Source: Streptomyces sp. NBC_00414 (GTDB taxonomy: Bacteria; Actinomycetota; Actinomycetes; Streptomycetales; Streptomycetaceae). Taken from it: a DNA stretch of 64,000 nt. Positions 9,673 through 20,900 of the stretch are shown one piece after another. Position 1 is the stretch's first letter. Every line of letters begins with the position of its first letter. The translations under genes and the position numbers were made by a program. The DNA lies in NCBI RefSeq assembly GCF_036038375.1, contig NZ_CP107935.1, positions 3,410,001 to 3,474,000 on the forward strand, in the 5' to 3' direction. Below the pieces are notes generated by a model. That model made no database searches, was not told the DNA's origin, and worked only from the letters and a program-made list of their open reading frames with translations.

Positions 9673-10686
9673 TCAGCGGGAACCCTTCGGGTCGAGCGCG
9701 TCACGCACGCCGTCGCCGAAGAGGTTGAAGGAGAGCACCGTGATGAAGATCGCCACACCCGGGATCACCATGTACATGGGATCCGACTCGTAGTAGTCGA
9801 TCGCGGCGGAGAGCATCTGTCCCCACGACGCGGTGGGCGGCTTGACGCCCACGCCCAGGAAGCTGAGCGCCGCCTCGGTGAGGATGTTGGTCGGGATCAT
9901 CATCGTCGTGTACACGATGATCGGAGCGACCAGGTTGGGCAGCAGCTCCTTGAACAGGATGTAGAACCGTCCGGCTCCGAGGCTGCGCGCGGCTTCGACG
10001 TACTCGCGTTCACGCAGCGAGAGCGTCTGGCCGCGCACCACACGGCCGACGTACGGCCAGCCGAAGAAGCCGATCACCAGGATCATCACGAACAGGCGCA
10101 CGCCCGTGCCGGTCAGGCCCAGCATCTCGTTGGGCATGACCGAGACCAGCGCGATGATGAAGAGCAGCTGCGGGAAGGCCAGCAGGCCGTCCATCACGCG
10201 GCTGACGGCCGCGTCGACCCAGCCGCCGAAGTAGCCGGCGAGTACGCCGAGGATCGTGCCGAGCACCACGGCGACCAGGGCCGACAGGAAGCCGACCAGC
10301 AGGGAGATCCGGGCTCCGTAGACGATCCGGGCGAAGATGTCGCGGCCGCTGACGGGTTCGACACCGAAGAGGTGGTCCCCGCTGATGCCGCCGAAGGACC
10401 CGGTGGGGGTCGAGAAGAGCGGGTCGATCAGGTCCTCGTGGTGAGTCTCGGGGTCCTGTCCGACCAGGTTGGCGATCACTGGCGCGAACAGCGCGATCAG
10501 GATCAGCACGAGCACGACCATGCCGCCCGCCAGGGCCAGCTTGTCGCGCTTCAGGCGCTCCCAGGCGATGCGGCCGAGGGAACGCCCTTGTACCGCCTTC
10601 GCCTCGGCGGAGCCGGCAATGAGCGCCGCCTCGTCGGCCGCGCTCGGTGCGGCTTCGGCCGTCGGCTCGTGCAATGGTGCCGTCAT
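9673..10686 (-). CDS. Oligopeptide ABC transporter permease (OppC type)
   Basis: The 337-residue protein starts at ATG 10686 after GAGAGGGG. A long polar N-terminus (about 45 residues) precedes helix 1 (LALAGGMVVLVLILIALFAP). The extracytoplasmic loop has HLFGVEPVSGRDIFARIVYGAR, typical of OppC/DppC, and the ATPase-docking loop is EREYVEAARSLGAGRFYILFKELLPN. Being first in the operon is unusual: most opp/dpp operons run A-B-C-D-F, here C-A-B-D-F. The likely promoter is at 10772-10800. Confidence 0.94.
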   Translation of the reverse strand: MTAPLHEPTAEAAPSAADEAALIAGSAEAKAVQGRSLGRIAWERLKRDKLALAGGMVVLVLILIALFAPVIANLVGQDPETHHEDLIDPLFSTPTGSFGGISGDHLFGVEPVSGRDIFARIVYGARISLLVGFLSALVAVVLGTILGVLAGYFGGWVDAAVSRVMDGLLAFPQLLFIIALVSVMPNEMLGLTGTGVRLFVMILVIGFFGWPYVGRVVRGQTLSLREREYVEAARSLGAGRFYILFKELLPNLVAPIIVYTTMMIPTNILTEAALSFLGVGVKPPTASWGQMLSAAIDYYESDPMYMVIPGVAIFITVLSFNLFGDGVRDALDPKGSR

Positions 10687-11067
10687 CTGGCAGGGACCCC
10701 TCTCAACCGGCGGTAGCCGGCCCACGCTTGCCGCGGTAGCGGCGTGATCAGTCCTTCGTACATACAGAAGGTTTAAACCCCCTGGACCGGGAGTCTTCAA
10801 CGCCTCGGTGATCTGAAGCCAGACTTGAAGGCGAATGGATGCGCAACCGTGATGCCGTCAGGAGGGTTCCGTTATCCGAACGCCGGGTAACGGGGGTCGG
10901 ACACATGACACTTGGGGCGAAAGGGGCCCCGCAGCTCATTTACCCGCGTAGATCGGGACATTCCGCCCAGCGGCGGTACGGGTGTGAGAGCGGATGCTCC
11001 ACTGGGTGGACTCCACCTGACGGACTGCGGCCACCCGGAGGGATGGACGCCGTCCGTCCAGATCATC
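10687..11067. other. 381-bp region upstream of the transporter operon
   Basis: This holds the transporter operon promoter (10772-10800). It also has the inverted repeat CCTTC/GAAGG at about 10753-10771 and GTTA...TAAC repeats near 10871-10891. A 6-bp hairpin, TGGACG/CGTCCA, at about 11044-11060 may end the SseB-like gene transcript. No credible coding frame is visible. Confidence 0.5.
10772..10800 (-). promoter_or_regulatory. Candidate promoter of the oligopeptide transporter operon
   Basis: Read on the minus strand, TTGAAG (10800-10795), a 17-bp spacer and TTTAAA (10777-10772) resemble a HrdB-type promoter. It lies about 86 nt upstream of the first ATG at 10686. TTTAAA stands out in this GC-rich setting. 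There is no experimental support. Confidence 0.42.
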
Positions 11068-11859
11068 TCAGTACGTGCCGGGGAACCCGTAACCGCCCGC
11101 CGCCGGCGCCTGGACGGGAGCCGCGTGCGCCTCCCGGTCGTAGAACGGCCGCGCGTTGGCGCGCAGCCACAGGGCCACCGGGTCGTACTCGTCCGACATC
11201 GCGACGGTCGACACCGGCAGACCGTCCGGCACCGCCCCGATCGACTGCTGCATCATCGCCCGCACCGAGTCCACGGCCGGTGGACTGGTGTCGTACACAT
11301 CGAGCCCGATGGCGAGATACGGGGCTCCGAGCGCGGGCTGCACCCAGGCGCGGCGCAGCGAGCGGACGGCGGCGGTCCGGTGCGCGTTCTGCGTGAGCAG
11401 GGCGTAGAACTGCGGGATCTCGATGCCCGGCTCGGACAGCCGCAGCGGACCCGCGGGCTGCCGCTCCAGACCGGTGGCGATGCGCCGCAGGTCGAGCCAG
11501 GGGATGCCGACGCCGCCGCCCGGCGCGTGCGGATTCAGCCAGAGGCCGTAGTGGTCGGGGTAGAGGGTGCGGGCCACGTCGAGCCCGTCGACCACCTCGT
11601 ACGAACGGTTCCAGCCGCTGGCCGAGAGCTCCTGGGCGGAGGTCACACAGGGCGCGTAGCCGAAGCCGTCGACCTCCATGTTCCCGTACTGGGCGTCGGG
11701 CGAGCCCGACTGGCCGTGCCAGAGCAGCATCCACACCTGACCGGACGGCGGGGTCGCGAGAGCGCGAAGGAGCGCCTCGTAGGCGTCGTAACGCCCGGGC
11801 GTCACTTGGCGCAGCATGTGCTCGACCTGCCCGGCCGCGGCCGTGCCCGACGCGCTCAC
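11068..11859 (-). CDS. SseB-family protein (enhanced serine sensitivity), copy 1
   Basis: The 263-residue protein starts at GTG 11859 after AAGGGGCGG. The N-terminal half has VWMLLWHGQSGSPDAQYGNMEVDGFGYAP and the C-terminal half ALWLRANARPFYDRE, which match the SseB N- and C-terminal domains as I know them from streptomycete annotation. The E. coli family name comes from serine sensitivity on overexpression; the biochemical role is unknown. A second SseB-like gene follows upstream, and the glycine/serine operon lies just beyond. The C-terminus is a flexible Pro/Ala/Gly tail. Confidence 0.82.
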   Translation of the reverse strand: MSASGTAAAGQVEHMLRQVTPGRYDAYEALLRALATPPSGQVWMLLWHGQSGSPDAQYGNMEVDGFGYAPCVTSAQELSASGWNRSYEVVDGLDVARTLYPDHYGLWLNPHAPGGGVGIPWLDLRRIATGLERQPAGPLRLSEPGIEIPQFYALLTQNAHRTAAVRSLRRAWVQPALGAPYLAIGLDVYDTSPPAVDSVRAMMQQSIGAVPDGLPVSTVAMSDEYDPVALWLRANARPFYDREAHAAPVQAPAAGGYGFPGTY

Positions 11860-12099
11860 CTTCTACCGCCCCTTCGCGACATCACTGACATACGGTTCCA
11901 ATTCGACGAGGTGCCATGTTCACTTGAACATCGCACCACCCCGACCGAGCCATGAAACCAGCTTAAGCGGCGATCCCGACAGCACCGTTGCGCTCCGCCG
12001 GGTTTGGTGTTCTGAGCTCGGGACCGTGTGTGATGCGTCGTGCGCGGGTTGTGTGTGGCCGGCCGCGCCCCGCGGCGGAGCCGCACATCGAAACAGCCC

Positions 12100-12119
12100 C
12101 GCGCCCCTTTCGGGACGCG
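12100..12119 (-). terminator. Terminator after the second SseB-like gene
   Basis: On the minus strand CGCGTCCC and GGGGCGCG enclose a GAAA tetraloop (12119-12100), giving an 8-bp stem with one G-U pair, 7 bp past the stop codon. GGGGCTGTTT follows, so a short U-run is present. Confidence 0.6.
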
Positions 12120-12125
12120 CCCACC

Positions 12126-12911
12126 TCAGAAAGCGTGGGTGTAGAAGGGCCGCACCCGGGCGCGGAGCCAGTCGCCCACCGGGTCCTGGGCCACGTCCAG
12201 GAAGACCAGGCTCACCGGGTGGGGCAGCGGGACCCGGCCGAGGGCGCGGCCCAGGGCGTCCAGCGGGAGCGTGCGCGCGTTCTCGTCCCAGTGGGTCGCC
12301 TCCACGCCGACGAACATCACCGTGTCGCCGCCCTCGATGCTCGCCAGACAGCGCCGGGCGCTCGCCACCACGCCGGTCGCGTCGAACTCCGCCGAGGCCG
12401 CGGCCAGGAAGTCCACCGGGTCGTCCTGCCAGTCGGGCTGGAACAGCCGGACCCGGCCGCCGCTCGCGGGCCCGTCCAGCTCGGTCCGGCCGGCCCGGCA
12501 CAGCTCGGCGACGGCGAGCGGGGGAACCGGCATCCCCACCGTGCCGTCCGGGTTCAGCGCGATCCCGACCTGGGGCGGCAGACCGCGCGCGAACTCCACG
12601 GCGGGCGCCACGGTGTACGCCATGCGGTCGCCGACGACCTGGCGGAACTGCTGCTCCGAGGTGAAGACCGGCACGTACGCCTGCCCGCCCAGCTCGATCG
12701 TGGGCAGGTCGAGCGGGCCGCTGTGCGGGCCGCCCCCCTCGGGCAGCGGCACCCAGATGAAGCCGCGTCCGAGGGTCTCCACGACCCGGGCCCCCGTCGA
12801 GGGCGACGGAGGGAGTCCCAGGGACGCGGCGAGCACCTCCTCCAACTCGTTGCCGGGCCAACCCATGTGGGGGTGCGCCTGTGCCGGAATGTCCTGTGCC
12901 TGGAAGTCCAT
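12126..12911 (-). CDS. SseB-family protein, copy 2
   Basis: The 261-residue protein (MDFQAQDIPAQAHPHMGWPG) contains the SseB N-terminal pattern GRGFIWVPLPEGGG...YVPVFTSEQQFRQVVGD and the C-terminal domain ending VGDWLRARVRPFYTHAF. It shares the W.RA..RPFY ending with copy 1, so the two are probably paralogues. ATG 12911 is used here; GTG 12917 is two codons upstream with GGAG 6 nt before it and is an equally good start. It lies between copy 1 and a P-loop kinase-like gene on the same strand, next to glycine/serine metabolism. Confidence 0.83.
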   Translation of the reverse strand: MDFQAQDIPAQAHPHMGWPGNELEEVLAASLGLPPSPSTGARVVETLGRGFIWVPLPEGGGPHSGPLDLPTIELGGQAYVPVFTSEQQFRQVVGDRMAYTVAPAVEFARGLPPQVGIALNPDGTVGMPVPPLAVAELCRAGRTELDGPASGGRVRLFQPDWQDDPVDFLAAASAEFDATGVVASARRCLASIEGGDTVMFVGVEATHWDENARTLPLDALGRALGRVPLPHPVSLVFLDVAQDPVGDWLRARVRPFYTHAF

Positions 12912-12961
12912 CTCCACCGCCTGCTCCAACCGCCGTGTGCGGTTGACGAGGTTAGTCGCCG

Positions 12962-13630
12962 TCAGTCGCCGAAATCGATGCGCCGCAGCACGTCCGCCGC
13001 GGCACGGTCGACGAGCACCGCGGAACCGCAGCCCTCCGGGAGGTCGCCCTTCTCCACGGACCGCAGCAGCCGGGCGACCGCGCCGCGGTGCCGGGCGAAC
13101 GCGTACCGCGAGACGCCCCGGCCGCGCTCGCGCTGGCCGTCGAGCGCCGTCCCGGGATCGACGTCCAGCAGGAGCAGGTGCAGGGTGCCCCCGCGGCGCC
13201 GGGCGTCCCGGGCGAGCCAGCTGCGCACCCAGGCCTGCGTACCGCAGTCGTGCACGACGACGCCCTCCCCGGAGCGCAGGGCCCGGCGCAGGCCCGCGTA
13301 GTGCGCGGCGCGGACGAGGGGCCGGTAGACCGCGTACGGCAGGAAACGGGCGAGGCGCTCGTCCCAGCGGTCGCGGGTGTCCTGCGAGTCGATGCGGCGG
13401 CCGGTGACCGCCCGGCGCATCAGGGTCGACTTGCCGCTGCCCGGCAGGCCCGTGACCACCACCAGGTCGGCCCCTCCGAAGCGCAGACCGTGCGGGCTGT
13501 GTCCCGAGCGGGCCCGCAGATCGCGGACGACGGGCGTCACCATCGGGTCGCACGCCTCCCTGGCCGGTGCGGGTGGCTGCTTGGGCAGCGCGATGCCCGT
13601 GCCGGTCGCGTACGCCGTGGTCCTGTTCAC
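12962..13630 (-). CDS. P-loop NTPase, kinase-like (AAA_33/zeta-like)
   Basis: I start at GTG 13630 (222 aa), which has GGGGAGG about 9 nt upstream; ATG 13648 lacks a ribosome site. The core has Walker A VVVTGLPGSGKSTLMRR, then RWDERLARFLPYAVYRPLVR, VVVHDCGTQAWVRSWLAR and LHLLLLDVDPGTALDGQRERGRGV (lid-like region). This resembles small ATP-dependent kinases of the AAA_33/gluconate kinase/zeta class. The substrate is unknown and no antitoxin-like partner is adjacent. It is divergent from the glycine riboswitch/gcvT unit. Confidence 0.78.
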   Translation of the reverse strand: MNRTTAYATGTGIALPKQPPAPAREACDPMVTPVVRDLRARSGHSPHGLRFGGADLVVVTGLPGSGKSTLMRRAVTGRRIDSQDTRDRWDERLARFLPYAVYRPLVRAAHYAGLRRALRSGEGVVVHDCGTQAWVRSWLARDARRRGGTLHLLLLDVDPGTALDGQRERGRGVSRYAFARHRGAVARLLRSVEKGDLPEGCGSAVLVDRAAADVLRRIDFGD

Positions 13631-13850
13631 CCTGATCGTCCTCCCCATGGGGTCGGCAGACCCATCTCCGTCGAGTGTAAAGAGAAGGTAATGCGCTGGT
13701 CCCCCCGTTTCTGTTCTTGTCCTGCCACAGCCCCGTCACAGATCACTGTGAACACCCCTGACCCCCGTCCGGTCACTGCTCGGCCCCCTCCCGGAGCCGG
13801 GGGCGTGCAATGATGTGCCCGCCAACTGCATACCGGCCGCTTGAATCCGC

Positions 13851-14083
13851 GCGGGAGAGTTCCGGGTACATGTACACGCAGGTGTACGAGTGCCCGGGCG
13901 CCGAAGGAGCAAGTCCCTCCCTTGAATCTCTCAGGCCCCCGTTACCGCGCGGACGAGGCACATCTGAAAAGCGGGCCGCCCCCTGACAGCCAGGGCGTCG
14001 GCCCCACCCAAGGTGCAAGTCAGTGACCCCCGTATTCACCGGTGGACACGGCGAACCTCTCAGGTTCCGATGACAGATGGGGA
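13851..14083 (+). promoter_or_regulatory. Tandem glycine riboswitch upstream of gcvT
   Basis: Two glycine-aptamer signatures occur in order. The first has GCGGGAGAG, CGCCGAAGGAGCAAG and CTCTCAGG (13851-13949) with ATCTGAAAAG closing it near 13974. The second has CCCAAGGTGCAAGTC, CCTCTCAGG (14056-14064) and GATGACAGATGGGGAGG. These are the hallmark conserved segments of the glycine riboswitch, whose tandem form usually activates gcv operons when glycine is abundant. The edges are approximate. It lies about 40 nt before the gcvT ATG, fitting control of glycine cleavage. Confidence 0.9.
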
Positions 14084-14120
14084 GGAACGACCTCGCCGTC
14101 ATGCCTTGGGAGCCCCGCCG

Positions 14121-15248
<1,128 letters not shown>

Positions 15249-15405
15249 CACTGTCCGCACGCGTCAGAAGCATCATCGGTACCGGTCCGCGAGCACCGGA
15301 CGTGAACCATGGTCCGCGACCGACACAAGTGACTCTGGGCACATCCACCCAGCTCACCAGCGTTCCCCCGCATCAGCACTCCCCGCGTACAGGAGAATTC
15401 AGGCC

Positions 15406-15786
15406 ATGAGCAACCCCCAAGAGCTGCGCTACAGCAAGGAGCACGAGTGGCTGTCGGGCGCCGAGGACGGCGTCTCGACGGTCGGCATCACGGAGCACGC
15501 GGCCAACGCGCTCGGTGACGTGGTGTACGTCCAGCTCCCGGAGGTCGGTGCCGCGGTGACCGCGGGCGAGACCTGCGGCGAGCTGGAGTCGACCAAGTCG
15601 GTGAGCGACCTGTACTCGCCCGTCTCCGGTGAGATCACCGAGATCAACCAGGACGTCGTGGACGACCCCGCGCTGGTGAACACCGCTCCCTTCGAGGGCG
15701 GCTGGCTCTTCAAGGTACGGGTGGCGGACGAGCCGAAGGACCTGCTCTCCGCCGCCGAGTACACCGAATTCTCCGGCTCCGAATAA
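15406..15786 (+). CDS. gcvH: Glycine cleavage system H protein (lipoyl carrier)
   Basis: The 126-residue protein starts at ATG 15406 after AGGAGAA. It has the family motifs YSKEHEWL near the start, [22 protein letters not shown], and the lipoyl site [20 protein letters not shown] with the modified Lys at residue 64. It shuttles the aminomethyl intermediate between P, T and L proteins. A 157-bp spacer follows gcvT; glyA starts 14 bp downstream. Confidence 0.97.
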   Translation: MSNPQELRYSKEHEWLSGAEDGVSTVGITEHAANALGDVVYVQLPEVGAAVTAGETCGELESTKSVSDLYSPVSGEITEINQDVVDDPALVNTAPFEGGWLFKVRVADEPKDLLSAAEYTEFSGSE

Positions 15787-15799
15787 GGACTCCGCACCG

Positions 15800-17062
15800 A
15801 TGTCGCTTCTGAACACGCCCCTGCACGAACTCGACCCGGACGTCGCCGCCGCCCTCGACGCCGAGCTGCACCGTCAGCAGTCCACCCTCGAGATGATCGC
15901 CTCGGAGAACTTCGCCCCGGTCGCGGTCATGGAGGCCCAGGGCTCGGTCCTCACCAACAAGTACGCCGAGGGCTACCCCGGCCGCCGCTACTACGGCGGC
16001 TGTGAGCACGTCGACGTCGCCGAGCAGATCGCCATCGACCGCGTCAAGGAGCTGTTCGGCGCCGAGTACGCCAACGTGCAGCCGCACTCGGGCGCCTCCG
16101 CCAACCAGGCCGCGCTCTTCGCGCTGGCCCAGCCCGGCGACACCATCCTCGGTCTGGACCTCGCCCACGGCGGCCACCTGACCCACGGGATGCGGCTGAA
16201 CTTCTCCGGCAAGCAGTTCAATGTGGTCGCTTACCACGTGGACGACGCCGGCCTGGTCGACATGGCCGAGGTCGAGCGGCTCGCCAAGGAGCACCGCCCC
16301 AAGGTGATCATCGCGGGCTGGTCGGCGTACCCCCGGCAGCTGGACTTCGCCGAGTTCCGCCGGATCGCGGACGAGGTCGAGGCCTATCTGTGGGTCGACA
16401 TGGCGCACTTCGCGGGCCTGGTCGCGGCGGGTCTCCACCCCAACCCGGTGGAGCACGCGGACGTGGTCACCTCCACCACGCACAAGACACTCGGCGGGCC
16501 CCGCGGCGGGATCATCCTCGCCAGGAAGGCCTTCGCGAAGAAGCTGAACTCGTCCGTCTTCCCGGGCTTCCAGGGCGGCCCCCTGGAGCACATGATCGCG
16601 GCCAAGGCCGTCTCCTTCAAGGTCGCCGCCACGGAGGAGTTCAAGGAGCGCCAGCAGCGCACGATCGAGGGCGCGCGGATCCTCGCCGAGCGGCTGACGG
16701 CGGCCGACGCCCGCGAGGCCGGGGTGAACGTGCTCTCCGGCGGCACGGACGTGCACCTGATCCTGGTCGACCTGCGCGAGTCCGAGCTGGACGGGCAGCA
16801 GGCCGAGGACCGGCTCCACGAGGTCGGCATCACGGTCAACCGCAACGCCGTCCCGAACGACCCCCGGCCGCCGATGGTGACGTCGGGCCTGCGGATCGGC
16901 ACGCCCGCCCTCGCCACCCGCGGCTTCACGGCCGAGGACTTCACCGAGGTCGCGGACGTCATCGCCGAGACCCTCAAGCCGGTCTTCGACGCGGCGGCGC
17001 TCAAGGCCCGCGTGACCGCCCTGGCCGAAAAGCACCCGCTGTACCCCGGTCTGGGCAAGTAG
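15800..17062 (+). CDS. glyA: Serine hydroxymethyltransferase
   Basis: The 420-residue protein starts at ATG 15800 with AAGGA upstream. It has [43 protein letters not shown] and the PLP site [13 protein letters not shown] (Schiff-base Lys 229). It interconverts serine and glycine using the folate pool and so feeds or drains the glycine cleavage step encoded upstream. It is the third gene of the riboswitch-controlled unit; a strong hairpin 11 bp past the stop ends that unit. Confidence 0.97.
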   Translation: MSLLNTPLHELDPDVAAALDAELHRQQSTLEMIASENFAPVAVMEAQGSVLTNKYAEGYPGRRYYGGCEHVDVAEQIAIDRVKELFGAEYANVQPHSGASANQAALFALAQPGDTILGLDLAHGGHLTHGMRLNFSGKQFNVVAYHVDDAGLVDMAEVERLAKEHRPKVIIAGWSAYPRQLDFAEFRRIADEVEAYLWVDMAHFAGLVAAGLHPNPVEHADVVTSTTHKTLGGPRGGIILARKAFAKKLNSSVFPGFQGGPLEHMIAAKAVSFKVAATEEFKERQQRTIEGARILAERLTAADAREAGVNVLSGGTDVHLILVDLRESELDGQQAEDRLHEVGITVNRNAVPNDPRPPMVTSGLRIGTPALATRGFTAEDFTEVADVIAETLKPVFDAAALKARVTALAEKHPLYPGLGK

Positions 17063-17072
17063 TCCCGTTTCG

Positions 17073-17110
17073 CGGGGTACCGCGCACACTGGAAGGTGCG
17101 CGGTACCCCG
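17073..17110 (+). terminator. Terminator of gcvT-gcvH-glyA
   Basis: A perfect 15-bp stem, CGGGGTACCGCGCAC (17073-17087) with GTGCGCGGTACCCCG (17096-17110), and an 8-nt loop start 11 bp after the glyA stop. It separates the riboswitch unit from sdaA, which therefore probably has its own promoter. Confidence 0.85.
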
Positions 17111-17188
17111 TCAGACGCGTGCCGCACCCGGGCCACACCCCGCCCCACCCCTGCCGTACCCCGCTTCACCCCGCTTTGAGGAGTTCCC

Positions 17189-18574
<1,386 letters not shown>

Positions 18575-18740
18575 GCTCCGGGGCTCGTACGTCGGCGCAT
18601 GCTCCGGCGTGACCTCCCGGGGGTCGGCGGGCGTGCGGGTAGGGCGGGCCAAGTGGGGTACGTCCAAAGGATGTTGGCCCCCCACAGGCCCCAGGAGGCA
18701 CAGTCGTGCTTCCGGCCCCCACGCACCAAGGAGTTCGCAC

Positions 18741-19298
18741 ATGCTGCGCGGTATCGACGTAAGCGCCTACCAGTCGTCCTCGTACAGCACCGAAGGCCTG
18801 TCCTTCGTCTTCGTCAAGGCCACCGAAGGCCGCACGTACGTCAACCCGAAACTGAGCGCGCAGACCAAGCGGGCCAGGGACGCCGGTTGCGTGGTCGGTT
18901 TCTATCACTTCCTGTGGCCCGGCAACCTCACAGCGCAGGCCGAGTACTTCGTCAGCAAGGCCCCGGAGAAGGCCGGCGACATCCTCGCCGTGGACTGGGA
19001 GACGACGGGCGAGGGCACCCACGCCAGCAACGCCGAGAAGGACCGCTTCATCCGCAAGGTGCGGGAACTGCGGCCCAACAACCGGGTCATCTTGTACTGC
19101 AATCGGAATTACTGGCTCAATGTGGACACGACCTCGTACGCCGGTGACGGTCTCTGGATCGCCGACTACGTGACGGCGGGCAAGCCCCGCATCCAGGCCA
19201 AGTGGCGTTTCCACCAGCACACCGACGACCCGCTGGACAAGAACGTCGCCGATTTCTCCAGCAAGGCCGCCCTGCGCGAATGGGCCGAGAACGCCTGA
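18741..19298 (+). CDS. GH25 muramidase-like protein without signal peptide
   Basis: The 185-residue protein starts at ATG 18741 after AAGGAG. It consists of one glycoside hydrolase family 25 domain: LRGIDVSAYQ (Asp 6), FVFVKATEG, GFYHFLWPG and ILAVDWETTG (Asp 85, Glu 87). These line up with the D...DxE active site of lysozymes cleaving the N-acetylmuramic acid bond. Unlike most secreted streptomycete muramidases it has no signal peptide or wall-binding domain, so it either leaves by another route, acts inside, or acts on another substrate. Confidence 0.87.
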   Translation: MLRGIDVSAYQSSSYSTEGLSFVFVKATEGRTYVNPKLSAQTKRARDAGCVVGFYHFLWPGNLTAQAEYFVSKAPEKAGDILAVDWETTGEGTHASNAEKDRFIRKVRELRPNNRVILYCNRNYWLNVDTTSYAGDGLWIADYVTAGKPRIQAKWRFHQHTDDPLDKNVADFSSKAALREWAENA

Positions 19299-19414
19299 CG
19301 GGTGGACTCTCCTCGTGAACGGCGAGACTCTCGACAGAAGCCGCGCACCGAATGCCGACCGCGGCCCGCTTCGGGGCGGGAGTCGAACGGGGCGTTCACC
19401 AGGGGGCACATCCG

Positions 19415-20263
19415 ATGCGACATGCGAAAGGACGGTATTGCGCCGCCGCCGTCATGGCATTGCTGATGATTTCCGGCCTGTCGGTGGATCAGGTGCCGCG
19501 ATCGGCACCCGTGGCCGCTGTTCCTGGACTGGTCAGGGTGACTTCCGGACCGACTCCCGACAATTCGGAGGCGCGCAAGAGCAAGAGCGCGCAATGCCCC
19601 GCGGGCCACCGGGTGGTCGGCGGCGGTGGATGGGCCTTCGACCACGGTCACGGGATCGTGGCTCTGACCGGGGCGGAACCGGGGCGTGACCTCCTCCTGC
19701 AGCGCGACTACTTCCGCGCCACGGCCAGTGAGCCGAGTACCGGATTCAGTGCGGGCTGGTGGCTGGAGGCGTACGCGCTCTGCGCGCCCGCCGCCTCGCT
19801 GCCGGGCCATCAGCTGGTCTCCGCCATCTCCTCGGACATAGGTTTCGCGACCGCCCGCGTCAGGTGCCCGGCCGGAAAGCGGGTGATCGGCACCGGCGCT
19901 GCCGCTTTCCCCGATCACCATGTGGGCCTTCAGCTGTTCCGCTCGACCGGCTCGCGTGATGCCGCTGTCGCCACGGTCCGGGGCCGAGGGGATCATCCCG
20001 GGTCCATCCAGGTGCGCGTTCTCGGAATCTGCAGCACCGTTCCCGCGGTCACCGTGGCGACCGTACGGAACGTGGACAACGCCGTCGCCGAATGCCCGTC
20101 CGGAACGCGGGTGCACGGGCTGGGTGGCGGGGGCAGCCCCACCGATTCCGGCAATTCCTTCCTGCAGGAGGTGTACGCGCCGTCCCAGCTCGACCGGGCG
20201 AGCACCTCCATGACCGCGACGCCCGACGGCGGGATGGTGTCGCAGGCGATCTGCACCCGCTGA
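19415..20263 (+). CDS. Secreted protein with three CPxGxRV repeats, function unknown
   Basis: The 282-residue protein starts at ATG 19415 after AGGGGG. MRHAKGRYCAAAVMALLMISGLSV is a Sec-type signal. The mature part has three repeats at roughly 80-90 residue spacing: QCPAGHRVVGGGGWAF, RCPAGKRVIGTGAAAF and ECPSGTRVHGLGGGGS. Each is followed by a segment ending in a second Cys (YALCAP, GICST, AICTR), suggesting one disulfide per repeat and a beta-rich three-bladed fold. Upstream codons at 19352 are less likely starts. I do not recognise a characterised family. Confidence 0.78.
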   Translation: MRHAKGRYCAAAVMALLMISGLSVDQVPRSAPVAAVPGLVRVTSGPTPDNSEARKSKSAQCPAGHRVVGGGGWAFDHGHGIVALTGAEPGRDLLLQRDYFRATASEPSTGFSAGWWLEAYALCAPAASLPGHQLVSAISSDIGFATARVRCPAGKRVIGTGAAAFPDHHVGLQLFRSTGSRDAAVATVRGRGDHPGSIQVRVLGICSTVPAVTVATVRNVDNAVAECPSGTRVHGLGGGGSPTDSGNSFLQEVYAPSQLDRASTSMTATPDGGMVSQAICTR

Positions 20264-20341
20264 GAACCGGTGTACGAGCCCCGGCTTAGGCTCTGTCCTG
20301 CGGTTCGACGGCAACCGCGAGGACGAGGGGAGCTGCACAGC

Positions 20342-20884
20342 ATGGGTGGGAGTGTCGCTGCGGTCAGCAGTAATGGGGCGTACTCGTTCACCAAGCCGAA
20401 CCGGGAGAGCATCACGCTGCTCGCGGGGCTCGGGGTCGAGGGGGACGTGCATGCCGGGGTCACCGTCAAGCACCGGTTCCGGATGCGGAAGGATCCCTCG
20501 CAGCCGAATCTGCGGCAGGTGCATCTCATCCACGAGGAACTGTTCGACGAGGTCCGGGGAGCCGGGTTCGAGGTCGCGGCCGGGGAGCTCGGGGAGAACG
20601 TCACCACCCGGGGCATCGATCTGCTGGGGCTGCCGACCGGGACCCTGCTGCGCCTCGGCGACGAGGCCGTGGTGGAGGTCACCGGCCTGCGCAATCCCTG
20701 TGCGCAGATCGACACCTTCCAGAAGGGCCTCATGAGGCAGGTGGTGGGGCGGGACGAGGACGGGAAGGCCCGGTTCAGGTCCGGGATCATGAGCGTGGTC
20801 GTCACGGGCGGCCTGGTGCGGCCCGGCGACCCCGTCGAGGTCGAACTGCCTGCCGGGCCGCACCTGCCGCTGGAGATCGTCTGA
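20342..20884 (+). CDS. MOSC-domain protein
   Basis: The 180-residue protein starts at ATG 20342 after AGGGGAG. It is a single MOSC domain: GLGVEGDVHAG, VHLIHEELFDEV, GELGENVTTRGIDLLGLPTG and the conserved Cys 120 in TGLRNPCAQIDTF. MOSC (molybdenum cofactor sulfurase C-terminal) domains carry sulfur or bind molybdenum cofactor, as in YiiM-like reductase components. TTAGGCT near 20285 could be its -10 element. It is convergent with the reductase gene, with a 16-bp gap. Confidence 0.9.
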   Translation: MGGSVAAVSSNGAYSFTKPNRESITLLAGLGVEGDVHAGVTVKHRFRMRKDPSQPNLRQVHLIHEELFDEVRGAGFEVAAGELGENVTTRGIDLLGLPTGTLLRLGDEAVVEVTGLRNPCAQIDTFQKGLMRQVVGRDEDGKARFRSGIMSVVVTGGLVRPGDPVEVELPAGPHLPLEIV

Positions 20885-20900
20885 GCGGTGGGCGAACGGG

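Noticed and set aside
6963..9728. Very long open frame (921 codons) on the plus strand across the transporter genes
   Set aside because: It is antisense to clear OppA/OppB-type genes; composition is the usual high-GC shadow (Asp/Glu/Arg/Val/Leu-rich) without domain motifs.
12962..13630. Zeta-type toxin of a toxin-antitoxin pair
   Set aside because: A P-loop kinase core is visible but no antitoxin-sized partner gene is adjacent, so only a kinase-like call is kept.
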